From NCBI GenBank assembly GCA_028285545.1, contig JANQPA010000019.1:1-64000 (forward strand): a stretch of 64,000 nt of DNA, written 5' to 3'. The translations under genes were made by a program, and so were the position numbers. Source of the stretch: Saprospiraceae bacterium (lineage in GTDB: Bacteria > Bacteroidota > Bacteroidia > Chitinophagales > Saprospiraceae). Shown here piece after piece: positions 52,201 to 59,576 of this stretch. The notes beneath the pieces were generated by a model. That model was not told the origin of the DNA. It did not search any database and saw only the letters and a list, made by a program, of their open reading frames with translations. How positions within the stretch are numbered: position 1 is the first letter of the stretch; the number at the start of each line of letters is the position of its first letter.

Positions 52201-52337
52201 ACATAATAATCATAGCGATCCCGCAGAAACTGTGTCACCTTCAGGCGCATCTTTTCGGAAGCATCGATCCTGGCATATACTTCCCGAGCCAGGATATCGT
52301 GACTTATTTCTACTTTTTGATTGGGTTTGAAGTCCAT
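49266..52337 (-). CDS. transmembrane WD40 protein of the CHAT-STAND locus
   Basis: A 1023-residue protein. Residues 1-65 (EISHDILAREVYARIDASEKMRLKVTQFLRDRY...ESGALLDKKDLDYI) are the winged-helix tail normally found at the end of STAND ATPases. Residues 92-112 form one transmembrane helix preceded by QNRRR, and 115-225 a coiled coil. About 255-1000 hold roughly 18 WD40 units (FSPDGKKILTISRDTTAKIWD and variants), enough for two or more propellers. By the positive-inside rule the propellers face the periplasm. It is in frame with the ATPase gene upstream, separated by one TAA. Likely the sensor of the system. Confidence 0.85.
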   Translation of the reverse strand: MDFKPNQKVEISHDILAREVYARIDASEKMRLKVTQFLRDRYDYYVESGALLDKKDLDYIDPYLEKVEVGSDQKKFIQESRKASRAAQNRRRLIILVIGVLLAAAAIISFIFKLRADEDRKLAEQKTEELLRKDSALVKSNEDLQIAIDDAKTNEALALEAKEESDSLRKEAVAALNTANFQTNRAERQAGIADAQRLASLSQQLATAGNYNHAMQVAMEAFNRAVPPRPYAAQYAFQGIYDEMREKKKLLQLAQYDHNSEEAYTVKYSSDGSKIIIVTVTDTVRIWDTRGKVLMERELNSPLTGADFSRDDSKVVLGMYHGDIEIWDLNTNTTVELERSFSGEVRNICFAPDGNSFITASPEDESAWLWDLEGYEIAEMPHKRGVVSSAVFSPDGSQILTTSTNDTAYIWDLEGHVLKKFAGHTDMIIKGEFSPDGKEILTISLDGTLKLWDSNNSEVLVSEKCKKGQFTTASFSPTGQQFLTGSTDGLVERWTIYKRGQYKVVPQSLNEANSKAIFDVQFSPNGKILASASQDNTVKIWDMNGNLIANLEDHVQDVYAVVFSPDSKQLLSLSEDETARLYDLEGRILASFLSKTDQGINAIFTPDSQKIITRNKNNTSKIWDTNGQLLLNMKPSKRGIQRVKLSPDGTKVLTYASTGSEIRLWDVNRRTSVVLKKKNVKFFSAKFLPKGQYVFAYTFKDGIGVLFDFNGKELAEFKGDHTFAFSDFSPDGKMLLSRDKSKAFLWNMSGQLVTTFEGHTDNLSSSIMSSDGTRILTTSRDGTAKLWNKKGQLLATLRGHNKTITVAKFSPDGKKILTISRDTTAKIWDLRGNLLGDLRGHRNIVKVAEFSPDSRKVLTHGQDATARLWDFKGNLIEELSHEKTILTASFSPDGSRIITGSRDNTAKLWDSNGRLINTLTGHQSNLSIVFFSPDSQFIITKPLSDSDTTFRLWNAEGRLLSIFDNHPKAIIGVSFSPDGKKILSWSEDGTSKLWPMPAYYSEWFKSKQLKPLTKKEREGYELE

Positions 52338-52349
52338 TTTTTGTGTTTA
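52338..52349 (-). other. single in-frame stop splitting the STAND-WD40 gene
   Basis: Reading GCA-TAA-ACA-CAA-AAA-ATG on the minus strand. The TAA (52347-52349) ends the ATPase, and three codons later in the same frame the WD40 gene starts with ATG. Without the TAA the two would be one 1382-residue protein. Confidence 0.85.
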
Positions 52350-53414
52350 TGCTTGTTCCAGGTATCTTATGATTCTCATTTCCTGTAGTCTTTGGATGCA
52401 ATGTGTTACTTCCTGTTCAGATAACTTCTTGTCTTTGATCAAACTATCAATTACGGCTCCAATTAACCTGGGTTGCTTGGTGGCCTGATTAGTTACCAAT
52501 TGAGCCAGAACGGTCAGTGCCGCATCTTCATTTTTAAAGCCCTGCTGAGTCAGTTCCCTATTAATGGTTTCGAGCTGTTCATCCAGAAAACGGGAAAGTA
52601 CATCATCTAGTTTTCCGGTTTTCTGAAGGAGAGCTTGACTAAAACGAATGGGGCGCTCCACCTCTCCCCTACTTTTGGCGTCATCGCGAAACAAGCGATC
52701 CAGATATACCTGCATATTGGCAAGATCTACCCAACCTCTTTCATTACGTATATTTTCAACAATCTGGCTTGTAATTTGATCTCGGGGCTCTTCTATTTCT
52801 ATTCCAAATCGATCGGCTGATCGGCTGATCACCTCCTGAATATCTTCAGTACGCATGCGTTCAACTCGGAAACGATTGTCAAAAAGGCTTGGAATTATTT
52901 TTTCATATTTATCCAAATTAGCCAGGTATTCTTCACGCATAATCAATACAATCTTAACCTGTAGCTTAGCCTGCATTAACTCAGCAATCAACCAAAAAAA
53001 ACGGTCAGCCTCTTCCTGGCTGCCCAGGATAAATAGCTCTTCAAATTGATCAAAAAAGAGATAGATGGGCTTGTAATAATCCAAATACAGAGAATGAATC
53101 TGTTTACGAATAGGTTGTCCCTCCAGCGGTTCTTTTTCAAAAGCTGCATTATAAATACTGGTATTGAGGCTATCAATAATATTTTGATCCCGACGGATCA
53201 GTAGAGGTAGCCAATCTGTATCGGCAAACATATTATACAATCCACATCTAACCAGGCTGGTTTTTCCAGTCCCGGAAAGACCATACAATAAAATCAAATT
53301 GGATTCGAAGGTCTTTTGGAAGAGGGCTTTAGTCTCCTCATCGCGGCCAAAAAACTCTTTGATATCTTCTTTTTCGTAAGAATCCAAAAATTTGAATGGG
53401 CTTTTCTTTTCCAT
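52347..53414 (-). CDS. STAND-type (nSTAND) P-loop ATPase
   Basis: A 355-residue ATPase. It begins with KFLDSYEKEDIKEFFGRDEETKALFQ, the usual entry of novel-STAND domains. Walker A is GLSGTGKTS (about 45-53), Walker B is PIYLFFDQFEELF with Asp122, and the sensor-1-like IVLIMREEYLANLDKY and a helical lid follow. The C-terminus stops at RIIRYLEQA, just before the winged-helix segment EISHDILA that in related proteins is on the same chain. STAND ATPases are signal switches that oligomerise on ligand detection. It lies between a CHAT protease and a WD40 sensor and is predicted to couple them. Confidence 0.87.
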   Translation of the reverse strand: MEKKSPFKFLDSYEKEDIKEFFGRDEETKALFQKTFESNLILLYGLSGTGKTSLVRCGLYNMFADTDWLPLLIRRDQNIIDSLNTSIYNAAFEKEPLEGQPIRKQIHSLYLDYYKPIYLFFDQFEELFILGSQEEADRFFWLIAELMQAKLQVKIVLIMREEYLANLDKYEKIIPSLFDNRFRVERMRTEDIQEVISRSADRFGIEIEEPRDQITSQIVENIRNERGWVDLANMQVYLDRLFRDDAKSRGEVERPIRFSQALLQKTGKLDDVLSRFLDEQLETINRELTQQGFKNEDAALTVLAQLVTNQATKQPRLIGAVIDSLIKDKKLSEQEVTHCIQRLQEMRIIRYLEQA

Positions 53415-53417
53415 AAT

Positions 53418-55241
53418 CTATTGCTTGGTCAAGTCCGTTTTCATATTATCAAACTGGGTTTTAAGAATCTCATAGGGTCTAATTGTTTTAATAGTAGATT
53501 CATTAAACTCCCAACCAAAATCCACCTCATCTTTTACTTCAATTTTTTCTTCAAAGGCGGTACTCACGGTATAAGTATTATGCTCTTCCATTTTTTGAAA
53601 TTGACTATTCACATTGGTAAAAACATAATCCTCTTTTTCCGTATGAGAATATAAATAGATATCCAGGGATTCCTGGTTGTTATTTAAAAAGGCATTATTG
53701 TCTATAATAAAAGGGGAAAGACTCAAAAATCGATTGATTTGGTCGGTCTCTAGATTATCAACCAATAATACAGAATCACTTTCTACATAATTATGGAAAG
53801 GACGTTCTTCGCTATCAAGCGTTAAATAGGCACTATCGGCTGCATTCAGGCTACCTAATTTATGGTGAAAAGAAACCTCTTCATATCGAGTACTAGTAAC
53901 ACTAATCCCCCGAACCGCGACCATTTTATATTTAATCAGAAAGCTAATGGTTCCAATAAAAATGGTAAGGCTGTTTTCAGCTTCTTCACATAACTGGGGC
54001 GTCTTATTGATATCTAAATTTTCACTAGCAAGCTGTTCTCGAATAGATTCTAGTAATAAATAGGATTTATAAAAGTGATCTTTCTTTTCCAAGGCCTCAA
54101 ACAATTGTGCAAATTCTGAGACAAAAGGCATCCAGTTATTTTGTTTAAAATGGGCTCCTATTTTAGTAAAGGCATCCATATAATCATAAAAGGGTGCGTG
54201 TTTTTCATCTAATTCCAACAAATCTTTGATATAGGAAAGATTTAGCTTGCTTTTTGCTTTTCGTTGTTCTTCCCAAAACTGAGAGACCAGTACATAAAGC
54301 AATACACGAGCAGCCATGGCGTAGGTATTGACAGTTTGCTGCAAACGTTCCGGCCCCGGCGTCCGCATAGAATCGCTCCTGGATATCAATTTTTGCATCT
54401 GAGCACCAATGGTCCAGGGCAGGTTTTGGATGATAATGGGCAATACTTCTCTTCTGTCTTTTTTCCCTGATTTTACTTCCTCAATCACTTGTTTTAAAGA
54501 AGGATCATGACGAACCATAGCCCCTAATATTTTGGGCAAATAATTATTGGGGACATAATTCTCGGATGGCTGGGCCATGAAAGTTTGGATAGGCGTATCC
54601 GGCAATCGCCAATTGAGCACATCCTTATGGTCTTTATTAATGTATAAACCCCAGGGAAGAGTCACACCTTCTCCAGGAATGGGAATTTCATCACCTCGTA
54701 CCTCTACAATAGCTGGTGCTGTTCCTGAATCATATTTTGTATTCAAAGAAGCCGCCGCAAATTGAAAAGCATTTTCTATATTTTTTTTAACAGTCAATCC
54801 CTGATAAAACCAGAAGGAAAAATCTTTTGCTTTAGCATCTTCGATGGGAACAGAGGTGGCAATCACTGCTTTTATGCCTAATTCTAATAGAAGTTTGACC
54901 TGAGGTTGAGTAGAACATCCGTTGAGAAATACCAATTGAAGCTGGCTTTGCTGACTTAATAGTCCAGCCAAACCACCAGCCTGAGCAGCACCTTCTTCCA
55001 GGCGAAGACCGGAACCAGCCGCATGTCCCCCATAATGAAAAATGGCTATCCTATCATTAAAACGATTGAACCCAGCTATTAGATCTTCCACATTCGTACT
55101 CTCTTCTCGGTAAACCTCAATGGCTTGCTTATCATGCAAAGTACTTAAGGTGGACATTAATTGTCGGCTTTCTTCTTTAAGTAGAGACAGGTGTGCATCA
55201 TTATCATTGGCAAAAGCTAGGTAGATGACAGGCTTGGGCAT
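53418..55241 (-). CDS. CHAT-domain caspase-like protease
   Basis: A 607-residue protein. The N-terminal CHAT/caspase-HAP domain (about 1-205) has the catalytic His73 in IFHYGGHAAGSGL and Cys109 in VFLNGCSTQ, with the downstream ATSVPIEDAKAKDFSFWFYQGL region. Residues about 220-607 are a largely helical then beta-rich region that I do not recognise, possibly the activation or substrate domain. It heads the operon; the ATPase starts 3 bp after its stop. CHAT proteases act in bacterial conflict systems by cleaving specific partners, and the STAND-WD40 pair is the likely activator. No separate substrate gene (gasdermin-like or otherwise) is evident. Confidence 0.85.
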   Translation of the reverse strand: MPKPVIYLAFANDNDAHLSLLKEESRQLMSTLSTLHDKQAIEVYREESTNVEDLIAGFNRFNDRIAIFHYGGHAAGSGLRLEEGAAQAGGLAGLLSQQSQLQLVFLNGCSTQPQVKLLLELGIKAVIATSVPIEDAKAKDFSFWFYQGLTVKKNIENAFQFAAASLNTKYDSGTAPAIVEVRGDEIPIPGEGVTLPWGLYINKDHKDVLNWRLPDTPIQTFMAQPSENYVPNNYLPKILGAMVRHDPSLKQVIEEVKSGKKDRREVLPIIIQNLPWTIGAQMQKLISRSDSMRTPGPERLQQTVNTYAMAARVLLYVLVSQFWEEQRKAKSKLNLSYIKDLLELDEKHAPFYDYMDAFTKIGAHFKQNNWMPFVSEFAQLFEALEKKDHFYKSYLLLESIREQLASENLDINKTPQLCEEAENSLTIFIGTISFLIKYKMVAVRGISVTSTRYEEVSFHHKLGSLNAADSAYLTLDSEERPFHNYVESDSVLLVDNLETDQINRFLSLSPFIIDNNAFLNNNQESLDIYLYSHTEKEDYVFTNVNSQFQKMEEHNTYTVSTAFEEKIEVKDEVDFGWEFNESTIKTIRPYEILKTQFDNMKTDLTKQ

Positions 55242-55273
55242 GTTGTAGTAATTTTCTTAAAATGCAGGTGTTT

Positions 55274-55287
55274 TTGTTCATGAACAA
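55274..55287. promoter_or_regulatory. 14-bp palindrome upstream of the CHAT operon
   Basis: TTGTTCATGAACAA, a perfect palindrome centred 40 bp upstream of the CHAT start. It is adjacent to a second inverted repeat CTAGTA/TACTAG (about 55290-55313). Looks like a dimeric regulator site. I found no convincing -33/-7 pair here. Confidence 0.5.
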
Positions 55288-55334
55288 GACTAGTAAATTT
55301 AATTAAAAAATACTAGCTGTTTGGGAAGTAGAAT

Positions 55335-55359
55335 GTAAAAGATAAAAAGTAGAAAGATT
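55335..55359 (+). repeat. purine-rich dispersed repeat, copy 2
   Basis: GTAAAAGATAAAAAGTAGAAA plus GATT, two mismatches from the 47828 copy, inside the upstream region of the CHAT operon. Both copies are preceded by GTAGAA and by AGACTAGTAAA 34-41 bp earlier. Confidence 0.6.
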
Positions 55360-55429
55360 TTCATTTAAAAATCGTTCAATAATAAGATAAGTCTTCATAC
55401 AGATGGCATTGGCGTCTGTATGAATTTAG

Positions 55430-56824
55430 CTATTTTTTTCTTCCAAAAAGCCATAAAATATCCTTCCAGTATTCCTTCCAAACATCAACATGAGCCAAAT
55501 CAGAATTGACTCTTTTAAACTCCTTACGCATTTCAAAAGAAGCATAAAGGCCAGCTAAAATATTACTTAGAGACAAGCCAATAAATATCCCACTGATCCC
55601 CCAAAAAGAACCTATTAAAGTGAATGGAATCGTAAAAAGAAAGGATTTGACCAGGCTAATTTTTAAGGAATTAACAGGCAATTTCAGGCCATTAAAAATA
55701 GAAGTGGTTATCAAATACAAACCATAAGAGACATAAGAAAGACTTACAAAATAGAAATAATTAGAAGTATACTTTATCACTTCTTCACTTTCACTAAACA
55801 GGCCTGCTATGGGTCGAATAAAAAGAAGTAATAACAAGGCTACCAATAAGCCAAGATAGGTTGAAGATTTGCCGCCAAAAGCAATGGCCTCTTCAATTCG
55901 ACCTTGTTCTTTAGCACCAGAATTTTGAGCAATAAAGGGAGTAATAGCCGTACTCACTCCCAGAATTCCAATCATTAAAAGGGTCTCAATCCGGCCTGCT
56001 ACCCCAAAGGCAGCTACAGCCAAAGAAGATTGCTGTGCCAATAAAAAAGTCAGGTACATCAAAGTAAAGGGGCCAATAATTTGGGTGACGATGGTTGGTC
56101 CACTCAAACTAAATATTTCTCGAATAATTTGTCGACTGCTACTTTTAGTCTTTGCAGCAAAACTGATCAATCGATCCTGGAATAATAGTAGGAACATTCC
56201 TAAAATGACAAACACCCAGGAAATAACAGTAGCAAGAGCAGCCCCCCTAATTCCCATAGCAGGAAAGCCAAATTTTCCAAAAATCAGGAGGTAATCAAAT
56301 ACCAAATTTATGACTCCTGCTATAGCCATAATTACTTCTGGCTTGGTTACATTACCTGTTGCTCTTAACACTCCTCCACACAATATTCCGGTGGTCAAAA
56401 GCGGAATTCCCATCAATAAAGGAATGATGTACTCCCTGATCAAGGGCAGAATGGTGTTTTCTGCTCCCAATAATTGAAAAATAGGATCAACTAAAGAAAT
56501 CAACCCGAAGGAGATAAAAGAAGTCAAGGAAAAACTAAGTCCGATAGCTATGATAGTAGTCTTTTTCACCTTCTCCTGTTCCCCCGCCCCAGTAGCCTGT
56601 CCAATAATAATAGAAATACCCACACTAAATCCAATAAAAAGGCCGACCAACAAAAAGTACACTGTTGAGGCAAAACTCAAAGCTGCTAATGCCTCCGGTC
56701 CTAATTGCCCAACGAAATAAGTATCAATAACCTGAAATAAAAAGGTTGACAGCATGCCTATGCTGATGGGGACACTCATGGATACGAGTGCTTTATTGGT
56801 TTTATCTTTTAGTAGATCTGCCAT
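55430..56824 (-). CDS. MATE-family efflux transporter
   Basis: A 464-residue inner-membrane protein with 12 hydrophobic segments in two homologous halves. The N-terminal half shows the family pattern LVSMSVPISIGMLSTFLFQVIDTYFVGQLGPEALAALSFA. The second half starts SLSGPTIVTQIIGPFTLMYL and VAAFGVAGRIETL. It exports cationic drugs or metabolites against Na+ or H+. Monocistronic; a purine-rich repeat is 16 bp upstream. Confidence 0.93.
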   Translation of the reverse strand: MADLLKDKTNKALVSMSVPISIGMLSTFLFQVIDTYFVGQLGPEALAALSFASTVYFLLVGLFIGFSVGISIIIGQATGAGEQEKVKKTTIIAIGLSFSLTSFISFGLISLVDPIFQLLGAENTILPLIREYIIPLLMGIPLLTTGILCGGVLRATGNVTKPEVIMAIAGVINLVFDYLLIFGKFGFPAMGIRGAALATVISWVFVILGMFLLLFQDRLISFAAKTKSSSRQIIREIFSLSGPTIVTQIIGPFTLMYLTFLLAQQSSLAVAAFGVAGRIETLLMIGILGVSTAITPFIAQNSGAKEQGRIEEAIAFGGKSSTYLGLLVALLLLLFIRPIAGLFSESEEVIKYTSNYFYFVSLSYVSYGLYLITTSIFNGLKLPVNSLKISLVKSFLFTIPFTLIGSFWGISGIFIGLSLSNILAGLYASFEMRKEFKRVNSDLAHVDVWKEYWKDILWLFGRKK

Positions 56825-57192
56825 GACTGAATTGTATAAAGTAAAAGGTAGAAAGTAGAAGGATTAATAGTAATTACCTTTTTGATTCCGAGTTTCGAGT
56901 TCCGGGTTCCGAATTTAGGGATCGATTACTTTGAGGGATGGCTGCCTATTGAAGCTTTTTTCTCACGCAGATCTCGCAGATTCCGCTAATCCTTTTCTGC
57001 GATATTTGCGAAATCCCTGACTGCCGGTAGGCAGTTGCGTGCCACATAAGTTTCAAATAACAAAAATCCCTTTACGTCAGCAATACTAAACGCGGAACTC
57101 GGAACTTAGAACACGAAACAAAAGCTTTTTAGAAAGTCACCCCCTTTAAAATGAACTTAGGATACTAAAGGAGGAAAACCATAAGGCTTTTG
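56825..57192. other. 368-bp intergenic region built of dispersed repeats
   Basis: Contains, in order: purine-rich repeat copy 3 (56841-56865); a CGAGTTTCGAGTTCCGGGTTCC stretch with an inverted echo near 57090 (CGGAACTCGGAACTT); a CACGCAGATCTCGCAGATTCCGC / CTGCGATATTTGCGAAATC block (about 56965-57017), of the kind common in Bacteroidota intergenic DNA; and the hairpin ACTGCC-GGTA-GGCAGT (57020-57035). No gene visible. Confidence 0.6.
56841..56865 (+). repeat. purine-rich dispersed repeat, copy 3
   Basis: GTAAAAGGTAGAAAGTAGAAG plus GATT, one mismatch from the copy at 47828, 16 bp upstream of the MATE start codon. Confidence 0.6.
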
Positions 57193-57945
57193 CTAATACT
57201 TCCCAGCAAATGGATAAAAATGCTCTTTCATAATTCCGACAAAACCTCCCTCAATCTTATCATCTTGCATGGCTTTTGGATGGATGTAAGCCCGAAGGAT
57301 TTCAGCGCCTGCCCCTTCCCAGGTAAAAGGAATAGCACCTGCCTGTGTCATTCTGTCAATGGCTCGGTTATGAGCATCAGTAGTGGCATCTCCCATCAAA
57401 TCCGTTAATACATATACTTCATATCCATCCTGGAGCGCATCCAAAGCGGTATAAGTAGGGCAGCCGGAAGTCCAAAGTCCAGTAATCAAAACCTTTTTTC
57501 GGCCTGATTTTTTCACGGCCTCTACAACTGCCTTATTTTGCCAGGCATTTAAAGAGATCCGGTCAATATTTTCCACCTCTTCTTCAATTACACATTTGAT
57601 AGAGGGGACAGTAGGTTTATTAGCACCAAGATCCACACCAATAGTTGTTTCGATAACAGGGATTTCAAAAACATTGGCCGTTTTTATCATAGCCTGAATA
57701 TTATTGGTTAGAACATCTTTATCTATGTTCCGTACCATTCCCAGCATTTCATCCTGCCAGTCAATGACCAGCAAAATGGTGTTTTCAGAAGTCAAAAGAT
57801 TATCTGTTTTGGGATCTTTTGGGAGGAAGTTCCCATTATTTTCTGCTTGGGCCTGTTCAGAGTTATCTTTATTCGAAAAAGTAAAAGCTAGGGCTGAAAT
57901 AGCAATTGCTACAACTGCTAAAATGATCAATTTTGAATGTTTCAT
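57193..57945 (-). CDS. membrane-anchored or exported isochorismatase-like (YcaC-type) hydrolase
   Basis: A 250-residue cysteine hydrolase preceded by an N-terminal hydrophobic segment (IILAVVAIAISALAFTF), unusual for this normally cytosolic fold. The catalytic Asp is in LLVIDWQDEM and the nucleophile Cys in GLWTSGCPTYTAL. SLNAWQNK resembles the INAW motif of the YcaC group. The C-terminal tail continues with the family's AHNRAIDRMTQAGAIPFTW. Substrate unknown. Co-transcribed with the barrel gene 11 bp upstream and probably under the palindromic operator at 58696-58718. Confidence 0.85.
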   Translation of the reverse strand: MKHSKLIILAVVAIAISALAFTFSNKDNSEQAQAENNGNFLPKDPKTDNLLTSENTILLVIDWQDEMLGMVRNIDKDVLTNNIQAMIKTANVFEIPVIETTIGVDLGANKPTVPSIKCVIEEEVENIDRISLNAWQNKAVVEAVKKSGRKKVLITGLWTSGCPTYTALDALQDGYEVYVLTDLMGDATTDAHNRAIDRMTQAGAIPFTWEGAGAEILRAYIHPKAMQDDKIEGGFVGIMKEHFYPFAGKY

Positions 57946-57956
57946 ATTAAATAAAA

Positions 57957-58688
57957 TTAACGATTGTGAAATTGAAATTGAAAACCAAATAACATCAGGG
58001 TATTGGTGTTTTTGATGGATTCAATATTTTGATTGTTATAGATGGTTTGATGATTAAGAGTGACAAAAATGTTTCGAAATACCTCTACATATAAGATGAC
58101 AATATTATTGAGGCCCCAGAATTCATCATTTGATAAAGAATGGTAAGTATGTAGCTCCCAGGAGAACTTCATTCGCTCACCTATTGGCAGGCTAGACTGC
58201 ATGGAAGTTCCTATCATTGCTGCGGTGTGTGCTTTAGTATCTTCAAATTTAAAATCCAGGTATCCTGCATAACCATTAATCTGAAAGTATCGAAATGGAG
58301 AAGCCTTTATCATATTGATTCCAGCACCCGCTCCCATTACTATGGATGAATTAATGCGATAGGATTCAGCAAAGCCAAAGTTGGCCGATACCATTGGATA
58401 AATCTTTTTATGAGCATTTAACCTGGAAATGCTTCCAATCCATAAATCACTTACTGCTGTAAATCCATTGACCTTAAGGAGCTGATAGGTTGCTAATACA
58501 TCTGAATTCAATTTTGAATTATAAATCTTGAATCTGGAATTAGGATTAATCCCGATCTGGTCTAAATTACCTGTTTGCCACCTCCCCCTTAACCCAATTT
58601 CTCCTTGAACGAAAAGAGTATCATTCTGGGAATTTCCCATTAGGTGAAAAAGCAAGAAGATTAAAATCAATGTCTTTTTATTCATCAT
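57957..58688 (-). CDS. DUF481-like outer-membrane barrel protein
   Basis: A 243-residue protein with a signal peptide (to about LMGNSQ). The mature chain is beta-barrel like: DTLFVQGEIGLRGRWQTGNLDQIGINPNSRF, YPMVSANFGFAESYRINSSIVMGAGAGINMI, ending TLMLFGFQFQFHNR with a near-terminal aromatic. The 'GxxxQGN...' opening strand is typical of DUF481-type barrels. It starts 7 bp downstream of overlapping palindromes that match the MarR operator at 60000 and precedes the isochorismatase-like gene. Confidence 0.65.
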   Translation of the reverse strand: MMNKKTLILIFLLFHLMGNSQNDTLFVQGEIGLRGRWQTGNLDQIGINPNSRFKIYNSKLNSDVLATYQLLKVNGFTAVSDLWIGSISRLNAHKKIYPMVSANFGFAESYRINSSIVMGAGAGINMIKASPFRYFQINGYAGYLDFKFEDTKAHTAAMIGTSMQSSLPIGERMKFSWELHTYHSLSNDEFWGLNNIVILYVEVFRNIFVTLNHQTIYNNQNIESIKNTNTLMLFGFQFQFHNR

Positions 58689-58695
58689 TACAACC

Positions 58696-58718
58696 TATAC
58701 AATTATTGTATATACAAT
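58696..58718. promoter_or_regulatory. overlapping MarR-type palindromes
   Basis: TATACAAT-T-ATTGTATA (58696-58712) overlaps ATTGTATATACAAT (58705-58718). The core TTGTATATACAA resembles TGTATATACA at the start of the marR gene (60000-60009). Probable MarR binding site for the 57957-57193 operon. Confidence 0.6.
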
Positions 58719-58749
58719 TATTATTTCGAAAAAAATCAAACTAAATTTT

Positions 58750-59043
58750 CTAATTCTCCTGATGCCATACACCTCCTCCTGCTCTGATCCATTGAACTCC
58801 ACCATCACGAATGATATTGTCATTTTTCCCTGAATCATCATGAATAAGATCAACTCCTTCAAAATAAGTGATAATGCCAATCCCAGAATGAGGATGCATG
58901 CCAATAAATAATCCTTCATCGCTACGGGTCATAGTTCCGGCATCAAAAAAGGCAAATGGGCTTAATTCTTCTCTCGTTTCTGGATAAATGATGTACTGAA
59001 TCCCCTTTCTGGGAGATTGCAGTCTTTTTAATTTTCTTTTCAT
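58750..59043 (-). pseudogene. truncated pirin (first cupin half only)
   Basis: A 97-residue frame with the pirin core: SPFAFFDAGTMTRSDEG, the metal-ligand stretch GMHPHSGIGIITYFEGVDLIHDD, and GGVQWIRAGGGVWHQEN, where it stops. Complete pirins are 230-290 residues with a second cupin domain. No continuation is found in any frame before the operator at 58718. The start overlaps the FMN reductase stop by 4 bp (ATGA), so the coupling of the ancestral operon is preserved. Probably inactive. Confidence 0.75.
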
Positions 59044-59576
59044 AAAGCGTCTAAAAAGATTTTTAATTGTTGATTGAATAATTCAGATAATTCACTGTCT
59101 ATTATTCCTTGTTCCAGACTAAAATTTTGCTTAAAAAACGGAAGTGAAAAACTGGTAACGGTATTTTTATTAGCACGTGTATACGAATTCGTAGCCATTC
59201 CCAAAACAGTTTTAGCACCGCGTCCTCCAGGTGAGGTGGCCAACAAAAGCATAGGTTTATCTAACCAAACACTTCGCTCAATTCTCGAAACCCAATCGTA
59301 AATATTTTTGTAGGCAGCGGTGTAAGAACCATTGTGTTCTGCGAATGAAATAATAATCCCATCAGCTTTTTTAATGTATTCTTTAAACTTTTGTGCTAAG
59401 TCTGGGTATCCTGACTCTCTTTCTCGGTCAATACTGAAAATAGGCATTTCAAAATCGTTCAAGTCCAGCAGATCAATATCAGCATCAGGAACAAGTCGAG
59501 CAGCATAACTCGCGAATTTTTTATTGATGGATTCACGGCTGCTACTAGCTCCAAAGGCCATAATCCTTTTAGTCAT
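59040..59576 (-). CDS. NADPH-dependent FMN/quinone reductase
   Basis: A 178-residue flavodoxin-fold enzyme. It opens with MAFGASSSRESINKKFASYAA (phosphate-binding loop for FMN), then LLDLNDFEMPIFSID, and FAEHNGSYTAAYKNIYDWVSR, the family's E(Y/H)NxxxxxxLKNxiDWxSR signature. LLLATSPGGRGA follows. It reduces FMN, quinones or azo compounds with NADPH. Translationally overlaps marR (8 bp) and the pirin fragment. Expected to be a MarR-controlled quinone or electrophile stress enzyme. Confidence 0.9.
   Translation of the reverse strand: MTKRIMAFGASSSRESINKKFASYAARLVPDADIDLLDLNDFEMPIFSIDRERESGYPDLAQKFKEYIKKADGIIISFAEHNGSYTAAYKNIYDWVSRIERSVWLDKPMLLLATSPGGRGAKTVLGMATNSYTRANKNTVTSFSLPFFKQNFSLEQGIIDSELSELFNQQLKIFLDAL

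Noticed and set aside
53418-55241. Gasdermin-type pore-forming partner of the CHAT protease
   Set aside because: No neighbouring small protein with gasdermin-like features and cleavable C-terminus was found within the operon.
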